Source: Planktothrix serta PCC 8927 | GTDB taxonomy: Bacteria; Cyanobacteriota; Cyanobacteriia; Cyanobacteriales; Microcoleaceae | Reading direction: 5' to 3' | NCBI RefSeq assembly: GCF_900010725.2 | Contig: NZ_LR734883.1 | Location: forward strand, 239,997 to 286,979 | Length of the DNA stretch: 46,983 bases | Shown here: in pieces, positions 1-7,635 of the stretch | Layout: each line of letters starts with the position of its first letter | Position numbering within the stretch: the stretch's first letter is position 1 | The notes under the pieces: model-generated | Told to the model about the DNA's origin: nothing | Databases searched by the model: none | Seen by the model: only the letters and a program-made list of their open reading frames with translations | Made by a program: the position numbers and the translations under genes

Positions 1-1
1 T

Positions 2-1534
2 ACAATAGCGCCTTTATCCCCTCCAATTGTTGTACCCGATGATGAGTGTAATCTTTGTCCTCCGCTTCCTGAATTACCCACTGTGGTCTTTCCACAACGT
101 CCGGTTTTAGGATTAAGTTCTCCCAATATTGCCACAACAACTATTAACGGTACAAATGAGAATGATAATATAGTTGGAACTCCCGCCAATGATGACATCT
201 TCTCCTTTGGAGGGGATGATGTAATTGATGCGTTACCCGGAAATGACAATATTTATAGCGGTGAAGGCAATGATAGTATTGATGGAGGAGAAGGCACCGC
301 TTGGATGGAAGGCGGACTAGGGAATGATCAACTTCGGGGTAGTTTTGATAATGATACCCTTCAAGGTCAAGAAGGAAATGATAGCCTATTTGGAGGTATT
401 GATGATATTCCCCCGATATTCGGTCGTGATCTTACCGGACAAGACTGGCTAAGTGGAGGCTCAGGAGATGATTTTCTCTCCGCTAATGAAAATAATGATA
501 CCCTGCTGGGAGATGATGGTAATGATATCGGATATGGCGGGAAAAATAATGACCTGATCTTTGGCGATCAAGGCAATGATACCCTATATGGCGATGAGGG
601 CAATGACACCCTGATTGGCAGTGTAACCGATGGCAATGTCACCCCTCAAGGGGAAGAAGAAGATGTTCTCTATGGTTATGAAAATAATGATCTGATTCAA
701 GGCGGTATCGGTAACGATACGATTTATGCAGGGGAAGGAGATGATTTTATTTTTGGCGGTCAACAAGATGACCTACTGCGCGGTGAATTAGGCCGTGATA
801 CCGTTTATGGAGATGAAGGCAATGATACCCTATTTGGCGGTTACTTCCCCCAAGATATGATAGCTGATCCCTCCGAGGATCTGTTGTGGGGCGGATCAGG
901 GGATGATGTTATTTATAGCAACCTGTTTAACGATACTTTAATCGGGGGCGAAGGCAATGATACCCTCTATGGGGGGGAAGATGACGATATTCTCTATGGG
1001 GAGAATGGCGATGATTTGATGTATGGAGATCAAGGAAGTGATATTCTCTGCGGTGGGGACGGTGATGATACCCTCTATGGCGGTATAGGTGAGGTTGTGA
1101 ATGTTACAGATACCTCCGAATTAGAACAATTAGAGGGGGGTGCAGGAAATGATATTCTGTCCGCTAATGAAGGTATCGGTCAACTGTGTGGGGGTGAAGG
1201 TAATGATACCCTCTATGGCGGTAAAGAAGCGGATACCCTCAAAGGAGGTGCGAATGATGACTGGTTGTTTAGTGATTTAGGTAATGATAGTCTAATTGGG
1301 GGGAGTGGAAGCGATCGCTTTGTAATTGCTGCGGATACAGGATTAGATCAAATCACTGATTTTCAACTTGGACAAGATTTGATTCTCTTGAGTCAGGGTT
1401 TAACCTTCGATCAACTCACCCTAACTCAAGAAGGAACATCAACTTTAGTTTATTTTGGAAATCAACCTTTACTGATGCTGAATGGGATACAAGCCGAGTT
1501 GATTTCTAATAATGCCTTTGAGATGTTTATTTAA
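2..1534 (+). CDS. RTX-type calcium-binding repeat protein, 5' end outside the window
   Basis: The reading frame is open from base 2 without a stop, so the gene very likely starts upstream; the GTG at 83 is only the first start codon inside the window. From about residue 20 of the 483-residue part the protein consists of nonapeptides of the GGxGxDxLx type (GNDTLYGG, GDDVIYSN), broken by short spacers near PPIFGRD, VTPQGEEED and VVNVTD. Such repeats bind Ca2+ in parallel beta-rolls in type I secretion substrates. The last 75 residues (SDRFVIAADTGLDQITDF onward) match the usual C-terminal cap and secretion region of cyanobacterial RTX proteins. No catalytic domain is visible, and one could lie in the missing N-terminus. 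It is probably secreted or surface-bound; its role is unknown. The product class is secure. Confidence 0.88.
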   Translation, partial: TIAPLSPPIVVPDDECNLCPPLPELPTVVFPQRPVLGLSSPNIATTTINGTNENDNIVGTPANDDIFSFGGDDVIDALPGNDNIYSGEGNDSIDGGEGTAWMEGGLGNDQLRGSFDNDTLQGQEGNDSLFGGIDDIPPIFGRDLTGQDWLSGGSGDDFLSANENNDTLLGDDGNDIGYGGKNNDLIFGDQGNDTLYGDEGNDTLIGSVTDGNVTPQGEEEDVLYGYENNDLIQGGIGNDTIYAGEGDDFIFGGQQDDLLRGELGRDTVYGDEGNDTLFGGYFPQDMIADPSEDLLWGGSGDDVIYSNLFNDTLIGGEGNDTLYGGEDDDILYGENGDDLMYGDQGSDILCGGDGDDTLYGGIGEVVNVTDTSELEQLEGGAGNDILSANEGIGQLCGGEGNDTLYGGKEADTLKGGANDDWLFSDLGNDSLIGGSGSDRFVIAADTGLDQITDFQLGQDLILLSQGLTFDQLTLTQEGTSTLVYFGNQPLLMLNGIQAELISNNAFEMFI

Positions 1535-1548
1535 CGCGGAGCAAGGCT

Positions 1549-1666
1549 TATAGCAGTCGATCCTGGGGTGTTAGGACATAGACTGATGCTCCAACCTAAA
1601 CTTATGTCCCTCTTTTCCTGCGGTGTTCCCTGTTCCCTGTTCCCTGTTCCCTGTTCCCTGCTATAT
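1549..1666. repeat. Dispersed repeat, copy 1, with GTTCCCT heptamer tract
   Basis: A core at 1562-1590 (CCTGGGGT, one variable base, TTAGGACATAGACTGATGCT) is followed after about 35 bases by five tandem GTTCCCT heptamers (about 1624-1659) and CTGCTATAT. The same arrangement recurs at 20319-20430 with the core 28/29 identical. The tract lies directly upstream of the zur start, so it may form part of that gene's leader. No ORF in it looks real. Confidence 0.75.
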
Positions 1667-1724
1667 CTGTTGTATCCTGGTAGAATAGCCCTGAAACAGG
1701 CAACAGACTTGCACAACATTGATA

Positions 1725-2117
1725 ATGAAACCTCGTCGCACCCGGAGTCAAGACCGAATTCTCGTCGAACTCAAAACCCTAAAACGATCCATTTCTGCTC
1801 AAGAGCTTTATTTAGAGTTGCGTAAAACCAACCAAACGATGGGGTTAGCAACGGTTTATCGCTCTTTAGACGCTTTAAAACGCGAAGGGTTAATTCATGT
1901 CCGCACCTTAACAACCGGGGAGGCGGTGTACAGTTGTATGCAGCAGGATGAACATCACCTCACCTGTGTTGAATGTGGACGTTCTATTCCCCTGGATGAA
2001 TGTCCTGTCCACCACCTAGAAACCCAACTTCAACAATCCCACAATTTTAAAATTTATTACCACACCCTAGAGTTTTTTGGGTTATGCGATCGCTGCGCTC
2101 TAGCTCAACAAATGTAA
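1725..2117 (+). CDS. zur: Fur-family regulator, FurB/Zur type
   Basis: A 130-residue protein from the ATG at 1725 (an in-frame TTG lies 6 bases upstream). The N-terminal winged helix includes the recognition region MGLATVYRSLDALKREG, characteristic of Fur proteins. The C-terminal dimerisation half carries two CxxC pairs (CVEC and CDRC) that form the structural zinc site, plus the histidines HH of DEHHL and HH of CPVHHLE for regulatory metal. The short N-terminus (MKPRRTRSQDRIL) and TLEFFGLCDRC ending match Anabaena FurB/Zur as I remember it rather than the longer FurA or PerR. It would repress zinc-uptake and paralogue genes when zinc is replete. The repeat-filled upstream region contains no Zur box I can identify. 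Confidence 0.87.
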   Translation: MKPRRTRSQDRILVELKTLKRSISAQELYLELRKTNQTMGLATVYRSLDALKREGLIHVRTLTTGEAVYSCMQQDEHHLTCVECGRSIPLDECPVHHLETQLQQSHNFKIYYHTLEFFGLCDRCALAQQM

Positions 2118-2145
2118 CTCAGGGAACAGGGAACAGGGAGGAAAA
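2118..2145. repeat. CAGGGAA heptamer repeat after zur
   Basis: Roughly three copies of the heptamer CAGGGAA follow the zur stop, the reverse complement of the TTCCCTG tract found upstream of zur. The gene is therefore bracketed by inverted heptamer tracts, which could pair in DNA or RNA. It belongs to the short tandemly repeated repetitive sequences known in cyanobacteria. Confidence 0.6.
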
Positions 2146-2207
2146 GAGTTAAGCGTCTAGGTTTCAGTGTCAGTCTGGGAAACAGCCAAAACCTCCTCCC
2201 CTTGTTC

Positions 2208-3740
2208 CTACCTCGGTCTGCCTAATGTGGTAATATAAAGCACAGCTTCATCTGTAGGAATACCCAAAACTTCGTTAACTTGGTCGTCAAAAAATCCTCC
2301 AATTCCACTTACCCCTAAACGCAGATGAATGGCAGCTAAATTCAAGCGTTGTCCGAGATGACCTGCATCTAAATGTAAATAACGGTAAACTCGATCTCCA
2401 TAATTAGCGATCGCTTTTTTCAAATCTGCCGTATGAAATAAGACTACCGACGCATCTCGGCCTAAATCTTGTTGTAAACACAAATAATACAACTCCCGGC
2501 GAAAATTTTTAAAGCGAATTTGCCTTAATTCCTGAGCTTTGGGAGCATAATAATAACAGCCATCCTCCAAACCATTAACCCCAGATACAGCAATAAACGT
2601 TTCAATTAAACTCAGATCAAAATAATCGGGAGAACCATCTAACCCTTGATGAATATAATGGTAAGGTTGATAGGTAAAATCTAAAAGGGCTAAAAGTTCA
2701 TTTAACATTAATTCTGAACCTTTATAAGCCCGTGTAGATCGCCGTTTCAAAACCGTTTTTTCCAAACCCGATAAATTTTTACCCCAATCTATTGAACTCG
2801 TCACCGTTGAAATTTTGGTACAAAACGGGAAGTTATATTTATCTTCCAAAATTCCATCTGTTTGAGTCGGTTTCCAACCTTGACTTCCAGAAGAATCCGT
2901 TTCTAACTTAGTAGCTTGATGCAAATACGCTAACAGTTCTCCCTCTGGAATATTAGGATAATCCGTTTGAGTTGCAGAGGGTAAAGCAGTTCTTGAAAGG
3001 GGTAAATTTTCGTCAATTTCCAGTAAGTTTGCTAAAGCTAAAACAGCGATCGCTCCTTCAGATTCTCCATCTAAATATAACAATTGATTCAGGATATCAT
3101 CGGCAAATCCTCCAATTAAATGAGGTCGATAATCATTCATCGTCGCCATTAATTCAATATTGCCTAATAAATGACCTGTATCTAAACAAATTCGCCGATA
3201 AGCCCGATCTTGATAACGCCAGAAAGAACGGAAAAAAACCGCCGTTGTTACCAAGGTTAAATGGGTATTTGCTAACGCAGGATGCCAAAAACAAGCGTCC
3301 TGTAACTCATGCCAAACTTGATTTTCCCAAAATTGTACTAAAGAATGGGTTTGTGTTTGGTAATGATACAATCCCGGTGGGAGAATTGCAGTTCCCCTAG
3401 AAATTAAATAAATTTCCGCCGGATACAACCCCCCCGCCGAAGGTGCCGCTCTAAGATAATGAACTCCGGCCATCGTGGGGAGTTTGGCGGTTAAACCATA
3501 ACTATGCAGCAAAAAATGGGACAAACGTTGCCAAAGTCGGATTTTAGGGTCACTAGAGGGAGCTTCGTCTGTATCCCGCAGGTAGGGTTTGAGATCAAAG
3601 ACTGTGCCGATTTTATACTCTTTAAAGGGAATAGGCTGTTTTTCCCAGTCCAGGGTTTGGCTTTTCAACGCCAGGGTTTCGGGGTCATATTTCGTGCGTT
3701 CATGGTAGTGTTGGGCAATCGATTTTAGAGATTCTGACAT
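2208..3740 (-). CDS. SagB/ThcOx-family dehydrogenase with two nitroreductase domains
   Basis: A 510-residue protein if read from ATG 3740 (MSESLKSIAQHYHERTKYDPE); ATG 3755 in the same frame is an alternative. Two nitroreductase-like flavin domains are visible. The first, about residues 70-245, has GVHYLRAAPSAGGLYPAEIY and DTGHLLGNIELMA; the second, about 330-505, has LKRRSTRAYKG and YLHLDAGHLGQRLNLAAI, with GIGGFFDDQVNEVLGIP at its end. Members of SagB/ThcOx oxidise azolines to azoles using FMN in peptide natural-product pathways, but duplicated-domain versions are common in cyanobacteria as stand-alone genes. No cyclodehydratase, precursor peptide or transporter lies nearby, so a RiPP role is not supported here. 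Family is secure, substrate unknown. Confidence 0.85.
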   Translation of the reverse strand: MSESLKSIAQHYHERTKYDPETLALKSQTLDWEKQPIPFKEYKIGTVFDLKPYLRDTDEAPSSDPKIRLWQRLSHFLLHSYGLTAKLPTMAGVHYLRAAPSAGGLYPAEIYLISRGTAILPPGLYHYQTQTHSLVQFWENQVWHELQDACFWHPALANTHLTLVTTAVFFRSFWRYQDRAYRRICLDTGHLLGNIELMATMNDYRPHLIGGFADDILNQLLYLDGESEGAIAVLALANLLEIDENLPLSRTALPSATQTDYPNIPEGELLAYLHQATKLETDSSGSQGWKPTQTDGILEDKYNFPFCTKISTVTSSIDWGKNLSGLEKTVLKRRSTRAYKGSELMLNELLALLDFTYQPYHYIHQGLDGSPDYFDLSLIETFIAVSGVNGLEDGCYYYAPKAQELRQIRFKNFRRELYYLCLQQDLGRDASVVLFHTADLKKAIANYGDRVYRYLHLDAGHLGQRLNLAAIHLRLGVSGIGGFFDDQVNEVLGIPTDEAVLYITTLGRPR

Positions 3741-3997
3741 AAGATTAACAGTCATGCAGAACAATAATGCTTCTATCCTTTAGTGTAGACTTTTCTTTTC
3801 GGTTTCTTCCTATTTCCTAAAGTGGGTTTTTACCCATCGGAACATTTGGGTGTCTCATCCCCAATACCTGACACCCAACATCAATCCTGATCATCGCGTT
3901 TAAATTTGTAACTCTTTCATCACATTTTGGATGGGTGTTAATATAACATATTAACAACAAGACTTATAGTTTAGTCAAAAATAAAGGGTTCCTGATT

Positions 3998-4216
3998 GTG
4001 GATATTCTAATTGAATCAACCAAATCTTTTGAGGAAGATATCGCTAAACTCGATGAAAGAGATAGAGTTGCAGTGATTGAGAAAATTAATCACTATGCTA
4101 GTCTGTATTTACAATCTATTCCAGGTTTTGTGTCCTCAATCAAAAAAGCTGAACAGTCAAATGATTGGGTATCGGAAGAAGAGTTTATGAGGGCGTTAGA
4201 TGCTTTGGAAGATTGA
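3998..4216 (+). pseudogene. Chimeric toxin-antitoxin remnant (RelE/ParE-like N-terminus joined to antitoxin-like C-terminus)
   Basis: A 72-residue frame with a GTG start, preceded by AAAGGG. Residues 1-38 (ILIESTKSFEEDIAKLDE, then IEKINHYASLYLQ) resemble the start of a RelE-superfamily toxin, but the central and catalytic parts are missing. Residues 45-72 (SIKKAEQSNDWVSEEEF, then MRALDALED) resemble the acidic tail of an antitoxin. I infer a deletion between neighbouring toxin-antitoxin modules that fused the two. The truncated toxin start at 4200-4265, overlapping its 3' end, supports this. It may still be translated, but it is unlikely to be an active toxin. Alternatively it is a short unknown gene. 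Confidence 0.5.
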
Positions 4217-4265
4217 ATTTAGCCATGATTCTCTTAAGAATATCAAAAAGTTGAAGTTTATTTAA
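4200..4265 (+). pseudogene. Truncated RelE/ParE-type toxin start
   Basis: A 21-codon frame from ATG 4200 reads MLWKIEFSHDSLKNIKKLKF, then I and a stop. The pattern 'KIEFSxxxLKxIKKL' is the usual first strand and helix of RelE/ParE/HigB toxins. It overlaps the end of the antitoxin-like frame by 17 bases, as an intact antitoxin-toxin pair would, then stops before any catalytic residue. I read it as the stub of a deleted toxin gene. The short length makes this suggestive only. Confidence 0.42.
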
Positions 4266-4289
4266 TTCGAGGGGAGTAAAAGATTTCAA

Positions 4290-4763
4290 ATGGTAGATCC
4301 TATTACTTTAATTCCAACCGCAATTCAAGGTTATAATTGGATTCGGATGTGGCATGAAAAACAAGCTAATCCACCCCATCTTCCTGATAATGCGCTCTTG
4401 CTATTTAAGCGATTTAAAGAGGCTTATGATACAAAAAATATTATCAAACTCGGTTTTACTATCTCAGATCATTACCAAGGAGATTTATATGGAGTTTCTA
4501 CTAAGCAGGAATTTCTTCGTAGCCAAAAACGAGCCTTTGATAATTTATCTTTAGTATCTCCTTGCTTATCGATTAATGTTTATAGTATTATCGAAAATAG
4601 TAACGATGTATTTTCTGCAATTATTGGTACTCAATCCCAAGCATCGATTTTAGGTATTCCCCTAACAAATTATGATTCTGCTCCCATTCGTTGTGAAATT
4701 CGTCCTGAACAGGGGTTATGGGTGATTACTAAGATGTTTATTGAATGGCGATTAATTCCATAG
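4290..4763 (+). CDS. Hypothetical protein, 157 residues
   Basis: An ATG start with GAGGGGAG about 14 bases upstream. I do not recognise a named family. The N-terminus (VDPITLIPTAIQGYNWIRMW) is hydrophobic but has no signal peptide cleavage pattern. The region from LLFKRFKEAYDTKNI to the C-terminal beta-rich part (ISDHYQGDLYG, SINVYSIIENSNDVFSAIIG, WVITKMFIEWRLI) has the helix-then-curved-sheet look of an NTF2/SnoaL-like fold, which is inference from pattern only. It follows the broken toxin-antitoxin locus on the same strand and precedes a hairpin-rich repeat. It could be cargo of that accessory segment. Confidence 0.6.
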   Translation: MVDPITLIPTAIQGYNWIRMWHEKQANPPHLPDNALLLFKRFKEAYDTKNIIKLGFTISDHYQGDLYGVSTKQEFLRSQKRAFDNLSLVSPCLSINVYSIIENSNDVFSAIIGTQSQASILGIPLTNYDSAPIRCEIRPEQGLWVITKMFIEWRLIP

Positions 4764-4831
4764 TGTAATAGTACAGAGCACTTTAAAATAGATGTTATTT
4801 CAGAATGATAATATTATTACCCTAAAAAATA

Positions 4832-4957
4832 GCCCTGAACTAAAGTTCGGGCTAAAAGCTAAAGTCATCTAAAGATGACTAAATACTAATATTCACGAAC
4901 CCGTTTTAACGGGTTTCAGCTTTGAGCCTGAAATTTATTTCAAGGCTGTTTTTAGCA
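4832..4957. repeat. Hairpin-rich interspersed repeat (MITE-like), copy 1
   Basis: Four consecutive imperfect palindromes lie between converging genes: 4832-4852 (CCTGAAC...GTTCGGG), 4863-4880 (AGTCATCT/AGATGACT), 4898-4915 (AACCCG...CGGGTT) and 4926-4946 (GCCTGAAAT...ATTTCAAGGC). The segment TTCGGGCTAAAAGCTAAAGT plus the ATCTAAAGAT palindrome recurs at 37844-37877, where the palindrome carries two compensatory changes. The compensated stem suggests that structure is conserved. It may also terminate transcription from both sides. Confidence 0.7.
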
Positions 4958-4990
4958 TAATTGTTGAGTTAAAACTATTACTAACTGTTG

Positions 4991-5905
4991 TTATAAATCA
5001 ATTTGAACCTCAATCTTAACAAACTTCTGAAACGCTAATTTTGCTGCCCCAATCATTCCCGCTTGGTTTCCTAATTCCGCAATTAATATTTCTAACCCCT
5101 CTCTACAAATCAATAAAACCCGTTGTTCTAATTCCGCTTTTAGGGAAGGTAAAAATAAATCAGCCCCCGCACTAATTCCCCCGCCTAAAATTATCGCCTG
5201 TGGAGTTAAGACATAAATTAAATTCGCTAATCCTATTCCTAATAATTTACCGTATTGTTGCCAATAAGCGATCGCATTTTCATCTCCTGCTAAAGCCTTT
5301 TCCGCTAATTCTGCGGGTTCTAATCCCGTCTCTCGACGAATAGCTTGAACTGAAGTATATTGTTCTAAAGAACCTCGATTTCCACTATTACAAACCGGGC
5401 CATCAAAATTAATACTAATTAACCCTAATTCTGCCGCCGCACCCTGATGTCCAACGAATAATTCTCCATTTAAAATAATCGCCCCACCAACCCCTGTTCC
5501 TAATGTTAATAAAATTAAATTTTGAAACCGTCGCCCCGCCCCTAACCAAGCTTCTCCTAACCCCGCACAGTTGGCATCATTGGCTAAAATTACAGGTAAA
5601 CCCGTTTTTTCTTCTAACCTCAAACCTAACGGAACATCCCGCCATCCGGCTAAATTAATCGCTACTTTGGCAATTTTTCCCGTCCCATCCACAGGGCCCG
5701 GTGTTCCCAATCCAATTGCTACAATACTATTGACATTTTCTCTAAGTTGTGCTATTGCATTTGCGATCGCATCAATGACCGCATCAGGAGTAGCGGGTTG
5801 AGGCGTAGGAACAGTCAAGGATTGATGACAAGTGCCATCAGCCCCAAACCGTCCCAACTTAATCGCCGTTCCACCGAGATCAATTCCAATTACTTCAACA
5901 TTCAT
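4991..5905 (-). CDS. ROK-family sugar kinase, glucokinase-like
   Basis: A 304-residue protein from ATG 5905 (GTG 5908 is directly upstream). The phosphate-1 loop VIGIDLGGTAIKLG is at the N-terminus, the adenosine/phosphate-2 region LLTLGTGVGGAIILNG is near residue 138, and the ROK signature region GHQGAAAELGLISINFDG comes next. Catalytic Asp is in LANDANCAGLGEAWLG. The zinc motif CxCGxxGC of many ROK proteins is reduced to PVCNSGNRGSLEQY, with only one cysteine; the SLEQY context is usual for this group. It most likely phosphorylates glucose or a related hexose with ATP. It is not obviously in an operon; a CAGTCAA tandem repeat lies just upstream. Confidence 0.85.
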   Translation of the reverse strand: MNVEVIGIDLGGTAIKLGRFGADGTCHQSLTVPTPQPATPDAVIDAIANAIAQLRENVNSIVAIGLGTPGPVDGTGKIAKVAINLAGWRDVPLGLRLEEKTGLPVILANDANCAGLGEAWLGAGRRFQNLILLTLGTGVGGAIILNGELFVGHQGAAAELGLISINFDGPVCNSGNRGSLEQYTSVQAIRRETGLEPAELAEKALAGDENAIAYWQQYGKLLGIGLANLIYVLTPQAIILGGGISAGADLFLPSLKAELEQRVLLICREGLEILIAELGNQAGMIGAAKLAFQKFVKIEVQIDL

Positions 5906-5921
5906 CACTTAAGAGTTCTTG

Positions 5922-5952
5922 CAGTCAACAGTCAACAGTCAACAGTCAACAA
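5922..5952. repeat. CAGTCAA heptamer tandem repeat
   Basis: Four head-to-tail CAGTCAA heptamers lie in the 50-base gap between the starts or ends of two minus-strand genes. Related copies occur near 11066-11099. This is the short tandem repeat class typical of filamentous cyanobacteria. Confidence 0.7.
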
Positions 5953-5955
5953 TTT

Positions 5956-6243
5956 TTAAATATCAGGTTCATCGACCATGCGACGGTCAAGACTGGAATT
6001 GAACACAGGTTCAACTCGAATCGCTTTAATAGCATTGGGACGAATAACCATATATTCTTTAGAAGTGTTATCTTCTGCCCGTTGTTTGATAGGAACATTG
6101 ACAAATTCACTACTATCAAATTTTGGCAGTAAAACTTTGTTGTACCACACTTGAAACTCTTGCATTGTGGGAAACTTAATTTCTTCTCGATGGCCTCCCT
6201 CAATCATGAGGTGAACCACATATTCATCGGGCATTCTAGGCAT
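5956..6243 (-). CDS. Conserved small protein, 95 residues, unknown function
   Basis: ATG at 6243. The sequence (MPRMPDEYVVHLMIEGG, FPTMQEFQVWYNKVLLPKF, VPIKQRAEDNTSKEYMVIRP) is soluble and mixed alpha/beta, without cysteines or membrane segments. The pattern of an initial strand pair, a tryptophan-containing helix and a final strand ending EYMVIRPNAIKAIRVEP looks like a well-constrained real gene; I believe similar proteins are common in cyanobacteria but cannot assign a function. It lies just beyond the right end of the TnpB element, so a TnpB guide copied from the flank would match the sequence just past its start codon side. Confidence 0.65.
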   Translation of the reverse strand: MPRMPDEYVVHLMIEGGHREEIKFPTMQEFQVWYNKVLLPKFDSSEFVNVPIKQRAEDNTSKEYMVIRPNAIKAIRVEPVFNSSLDRRMVDEPDI

Positions 6244-6286
6244 AATGACTCGCAGCTAAAAACAAGTTGGCTAAACTGACAAGACG

Positions 6287-6420
6287 GTGAACTACCCACA
6301 CTTCTCTACGAGTAAGTGTGGGCTTCTAGCATCAATGGGGATAGCATCTGAAGAAACAGAAATTTCATCAGATGACTGACATCCCCTCAGACTAGCAGTG
6401 TCGCTAGTTCCTAACGACAG
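6287..6420 (-). ncRNA. Candidate TnpB guide RNA (omega/reRNA) scaffold
   Basis: Known TnpB guide RNAs arise from the 3' end of tnpB and the right end of the element. Here the last codons of tnpB form the stem CCCACACTT/AAGTGTGGG (6295-6303 with 6314-6322), followed on the minus strand by GTAGTTCAC. The guide would begin at 6286 and read CGTCTTGTCAGTTTAGCC into flanking DNA. The 5' limit at 6420 is only a nominal length. This rests on analogy; no transcript evidence is available. Confidence 0.42.
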
Positions 6421-7524
6421 TATCCGCAAGGCTTCATTTTTGATATTAATTGAAGCATTAATATCACGGTCATGGGTTGTTTGACAATGTTCACAAGTCC
6501 AACTTCTAACATCAAGTGGTAAACTACCTAGTTGATTTAGACAGACATGACAAGTTTTAGAAGAAGGGAAAAATCTATCAACTTCAAGATAGGTTTTCCC
6601 TTCTTTTTCGGCTTTGTACTTCAACATTGTACAGAACATTCCCCAGCCACAATCGCTAATCGCCTTAGCTAATTTATGATTTCTCACCAAATTCTTAACT
6701 GCTAGATCTTCTACAGCAATCACTTGGTTTTCGTTGACTATCTTGCGGGATAGCTTGTGTAGAAAATCTTCTCGACAGCGAGAGATTTTAGCGTGGACTT
6801 TGGCTACTTTTAATCTAGCTTTTTGTCTACTCTTACTTCCACTTCGACTACGCTCAGTGCAAGCTTTCTGTTTTCGAGAAAGTTTTTGTTGTTTCCGTTT
6901 TAAGTTGCGTTGATGTTTAACAAAGTGTTTGGGGTTGCTATATTTGTCCCCATCACTGGTAATTGCAAAATGGGTTAATCCTAAATCAATCCCAATCGCT
7001 TTTCCATTGGTTGATAGGTTGGGTGTTTCCTTGCCGTCATCAACTAACACAGAAGCATAGTATTTCCCGTCAGAATTTTGGGAAACAGTAACAGTTTTGA
7101 TTTTACCTTCATAAGGACGATGGCGCAAACAATAAACTAACCCCACTTTGCCGGGTAATTTCAGGTAATCCCCTTCAAACTTAACATTTTGGGGATAACT
7201 GATTGATTGTCTGCTATGTTTGGATTTGAACCGAGGTAATCTTGCCCGTTTCTCAAAGAAGTTTTTGTAAGCGGTAGATAAGTTGAGAGCGACAACTTGT
7301 AAACATTGAGAATAGGCATCTGTTAGCCAAGGATATTCCTGCTTCAGTTGAGGTAACAATCCTTGAATAGCTTTTCTTGAACACCCTTTTCCTGTTGTTT
7401 TATAGGTTTCTTGGCACAAGTTTAGGGCATAATTCCAATACCAACGGCAACAACCAAAGCTTTTCGCTAATGCTGTTTGCTGTTCGGTTGTTGGATAGAT
7501 GCGATACTTATATGCCTGAAACAT
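6292..7524 (-). CDS. tnpB: TnpB RNA-guided endonuclease (IS200/IS605 OrfB)
   Basis: A 410-residue protein from ATG 7524 (an in-frame TTG lies at 7536). The RuvC-like triad is intact: D180 in IGIDLG, E272 in AVEDL and D354 in HDRDINAS. The zinc finger between RuvC motifs is intact: C325/C328 (CHVC) and C344/C347 (CEHC). The N-terminus YKYRIYPTTEQQ and the WYWNYALNLCQ helix are standard for the family. TnpB cuts DNA next to a target-adjacent motif using the element's own guide RNA and helps retain the element after excision. One oddity is residues 222-228 (CTERSRS), encoded by a copy of a cyanobacterial interspersed repeat inserted in frame in the basic linker after RuvC-I. The protein otherwise looks functional. 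Confidence 0.93.
   Translation of the reverse strand: MFQAYKYRIYPTTEQQTALAKSFGCCRWYWNYALNLCQETYKTTGKGCSRKAIQGLLPQLKQEYPWLTDAYSQCLQVVALNLSTAYKNFFEKRARLPRFKSKHSRQSISYPQNVKFEGDYLKLPGKVGLVYCLRHRPYEGKIKTVTVSQNSDGKYYASVLVDDGKETPNLSTNGKAIGIDLGLTHFAITSDGDKYSNPKHFVKHQRNLKRKQQKLSRKQKACTERSRSGSKSRQKARLKVAKVHAKISRCREDFLHKLSRKIVNENQVIAVEDLAVKNLVRNHKLAKAISDCGWGMFCTMLKYKAEKEGKTYLEVDRFFPSSKTCHVCLNQLGSLPLDVRSWTCEHCQTTHDRDINASINIKNEALRILSLGTSDTASLRGCQSSDEISVSSDAIPIDARSPHLLVEKCG
6839..6864. repeat. Short interspersed repeat inside tnpB
   Basis: The sequence ACTTCGACTACGCTCAGTGC belongs to a repeat seen throughout cyanobacterial genomes (general form ACTGAGC...GTCGAAGT). A shorter relative, ACTGAGCCTGTCGAAGT, is at 7622-7638 just outside the element. 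Inside tnpB it adds the residues TERSRS without breaking the frame. Confidence 0.65.
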
Positions 7525-7565
7525 TGTTATTTTCAAAACCCTTTGATAAATTCTAACATGGTATT

Positions 7566-7601
7566 GTTAATTTTGTCGGGATTGGGACATACAAAATTAA
7601 C
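7566..7601. repeat. Perfect 11-bp inverted repeat, likely left-end hairpin of the TnpB element
   Basis: GTTAATTTTGT at 7566-7576 pairs exactly with ACAAAATTAAC at 7591-7601 across a 14-base loop. It sits 42 bases upstream of the tnpB start, where the left-end hairpin recognised by Y1 transposases would be expected. Confidence 0.5.
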
Positions 7602-7635
7602 TTGAGGGAGTCCATGTTGTTACTGAGCCTGTCGA

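Larger units (their letters stand above)
6267..7601 (-). mobile_element. IS200/IS605-type element with tnpB only
   Basis: The element has a right-end hairpin at 6295-6322 and a left-flank inverted repeat at 7566-7601 around one tnpB gene. No tnpA (Y1 transposase) is present, so it would need a transposase in trans. The right cleavage site is probably at the sequence read TTCAC on the minus strand (6287-6291), directly after the hairpin. The left boundary is less certain: an 11-bp inverted repeat (GTTAATTTTGT/ACAAAATTAAC) is the best subterminal hairpin. Exact ends and target site cannot be fixed without an empty-site comparison. Confidence 0.6.

Noticed and set aside
584-766. Minus-strand frame inside the RTX gene
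   Set aside because: It is an antisense shadow of the repetitive RTX coding sequence with no ribosome binding site or protein-like features.
1531-1825. Short frames on both strands in the heptamer-repeat region before zur
   Set aside because: They are translations of GTTCCCT tandem repeats (SLFPVPCSL-type residues), not genes.
2208-6243. RiPP biosynthetic cluster around the SagB-like gene
   Set aside because: No cyclodehydratase, precursor peptide, protease or transporter is found among the neighbours.
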